Shown: in pieces, positions 62,741 to 64,000 of the stretch
How the letters are laid out: every line of letters begins with the position of its first letter
Position numbering within the stretch: the stretch's first letter is position 1
Source of the DNA: Halocaridina rubra
Lineage: Eukaryota; Arthropoda; Malacostraca; Decapoda; Atyidae
Reading direction: 5' to 3'
NCBI GenBank assembly: GCA_037179515.1
Contig: JAXCGZ010017005.1
Coordinates: forward strand, 100,001 to 164,000
Length of the DNA stretch: 64,000 bases
Notes under the pieces: generated by a model
Database searches by the model: none
What the model was told of the DNA's origin: nothing
What the model saw: the letters and a program-made list of their open reading frames with translations, nothing else
Made by a program: the position numbers and the translations under genes

Positions 62741-63767
62741 CACTAATCAGCGCCAAAATATAACGCTCAGGTCAGCACACGATGTTGATCAGTTAAGTGA
62801 ATGAAGGAAACATAAGAAACACATTTGCTATTCCTATGCTTTACCTTTTATTCCTTTGAATATCTCCTCCTAGTACATTGTGGGGTTTCCCTTTCATTGT
62901 ATACATTCCCGAAGTTGCTTAGGAACACTGTTTGCTAGTGATTGTAGCAATCAAGCGGCAGGTTTGCCCACAAGTGACGCACAGCCGTTTCAAGCCTAGC
63001 AACAGTTGAGGTGTCCATTTCCCTTAATTTTCGTTTCATATAAGACCTCTCTAGTTGCTAATGTTGATATTTCTTGCAAAAATCTATCCTCAATTTTTTC
63101 TGCCTTTGTGTGAGGCCTGGTATCCTACGAGCATGAAATTTGTGCCATCCGACATCGTCATGGATACAGCGCTGTACTGTCCTTAACGATACATGCTGTA
63201 AAATGTTGCTGTTAATTTCCTTCACAACGTTTGCTGAGATTGAGGGCTGGGTGTCAACTAGTCTCTTGACAACGTTCATTCTCCTTTGTGTTATAATTTT
63301 GGGTCTTCCAGTTTTAGGTTTGGCAACAGGTAGGAATTGTCGACCTGTGTCCCAGTACTCCTTGGTGAGACGTTGAACACTACGGAGGCAAACACCTGTT
63401 TCCTATGATATTTCCTTCACGGTGTGGCCCATGTTGAAAAGAGCAATGATTGCTCTGACATCTTCTTTGGTGGTCTGCCTCCTTGACATTGCATGTTAGG
63501 AATAAAACACACAAAGTCCACAAAAACACGGAGGATTAAACAACACACTCTGCTGGAGGTGCAGCACATTTAAACATGAAAAAATAACTGACAGATAATT
63601 GGCAACACTTAATTCATGGCGGTTGAGTCAGCTTAGTGTTCTACCTGATGTACGATGACACTTAACGCCACAATGACTCGCAACGGGAGAAGTTACAGAG
63701 GCACAATGGATTATCGTAGCAATCAGGAAAGTTGACGCTCCTGTGCCTTATATTTTGGCGCTAACTG
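62741..63767 (-). mobile_element. internally deleted Tc1-like DNA transposon
   Basis: About 1.03 kb. Both ends carry GCGCCAAAATATAA in inverted orientation (62750-62763 and, reversed, 63748-63761), with further partial complementarity outside and inside. The right end is followed by TA; the left TA is not clear. It contains the two ends of a Tc1-type transposase on the - strand. Complete relatives are usually 1.3-1.6 kb, so about 0.5 kb of the middle is missing. Confidence 0.8.
62870..63489 (-). pseudogene. Tc1-like transposase remnant (DNA-binding and C-terminal parts, DDE core missing)
   Basis: From 63489: MSRRQTTKEDVRAIIALFNM, then a TAG, then GVCLRSVQRLTKEYWDTGRQ, KPKTGRPKIITQRR and TVQRCIHDDVGWHKFHARRI, which are the two helix-turn-helix halves of a Tc1-type transposase. 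After KKLRIDFCKKYQH comes a stop, and the sequence jumps to KRKLREMDTSTVARLETAVR and LWANLPLDCYN, then in another frame SLANSVPKQLRE and KGNPTMY, the usual C-terminal end. The DDE catalytic domain lies in the missing part. Confidence 0.82.
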
Positions 63768-64000
63768 TAGGAATCATAATCGTAGGAAATCTGGCTTTAA
63801 GGAAGATGAAATGACCAAGAACACATCGATTGAGCTAGGTTTTGGCTTTCACAATTTCGAACTCGCAAACAACCGATCAAATTAGCCTATGAAAGTATGA
63901 AAATCTGCGATAATTTCCCTTCAGTTTAGCACTATGCCCAGTAAACACAAAAGCGAAATTCAAACAAAAAAATCTTGTAATTGTGACACACGAGAGAAAA

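Overview
The window looks like repeat-dominated nuclear DNA from an arthropod, most likely a decapod crustacean. The reasons are very dense (TA)n, (AC)n, (GA)n and (TAA)n microsatellites, many copies of a CR1/L2-like non-LTR retrotransposon of a type familiar from crab and shrimp genomes, RTE-type LINEs, tRNA-derived repeats, a Tc1-like transposon and foldback MITEs. The host assignment is inference. I found no convincing host gene: every long open frame is a transposon frame or an artefact of a simple repeat.

The dominant element, here called LINE-A, occurs in about 26 full, truncated or decayed copies. A complete copy has a 5' UTR of about 0.9 kb, an ORF1 with a coiled coil and a likely RNA-binding region, and an ORF2 with an EEP endonuclease and reverse transcriptase. 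The 3' UTR has a conserved hairpin followed by one to four copies of a 14-base unit (ACAATTAGGTAATC). The target DNA next to the 3' end usually starts with ACA, and most young copies sit in (AC)n or (ACAT)n microsatellites.

Layout. 0.4-6.8 kb: an old LINE-A copy broken by four other insertions. 6.8-13.7 kb: four LINE-A copies head to tail on the + strand, joined by (CA)n. 13.7-18.0 kb: microsatellites, SINE-like pieces and one LINE-A copy. 18.0-19.7 kb: a different LINE on the - strand, interrupted by CpG-rich palindromic MITEs. 20.4-20.8 kb: a 405-bp foldback MITE. 21.2-28.9 kb: four LINE-A copies head to tail on the - strand, the last with ORF1 and ORF2; one member is a recombinant. 29-31.7 kb: older LINE-A copies. 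31.8-35.5 kb: a tRNA-derived SINE and an RTE-like LINE between (TA)n tracts. 35.6-36.7 kb: a tandem array of 273-bp units with tRNA-like heads. 37.3-50.9 kb: a third LINE-A array, ending in a copy (45.46-50.25 kb) whose 3' part comes from another, older copy. 51-56.5 kb: microsatellites, SINE-like copies, an old LINE-A and a possible solo LTR. 56.6-60 kb: old LINE-A copies, one holding a second 405-bp foldback MITE. 60-64 kb: (GA)n, (ACT)n and (AAT)n tracts and an internally deleted Tc1-like element.

The most interesting signals are: (1) LINE-A insertion into ACA-type microsatellites, which builds nested head-to-tail arrays; (2) recombinant copies within those arrays; (3) the two 405-bp inverted-dimer MITEs, whose inner arms differ between copies but match within each copy; (4) an ORF2 with no ATG near its beginning that overlaps ORF1; (5) the tandem tRNA-like array.
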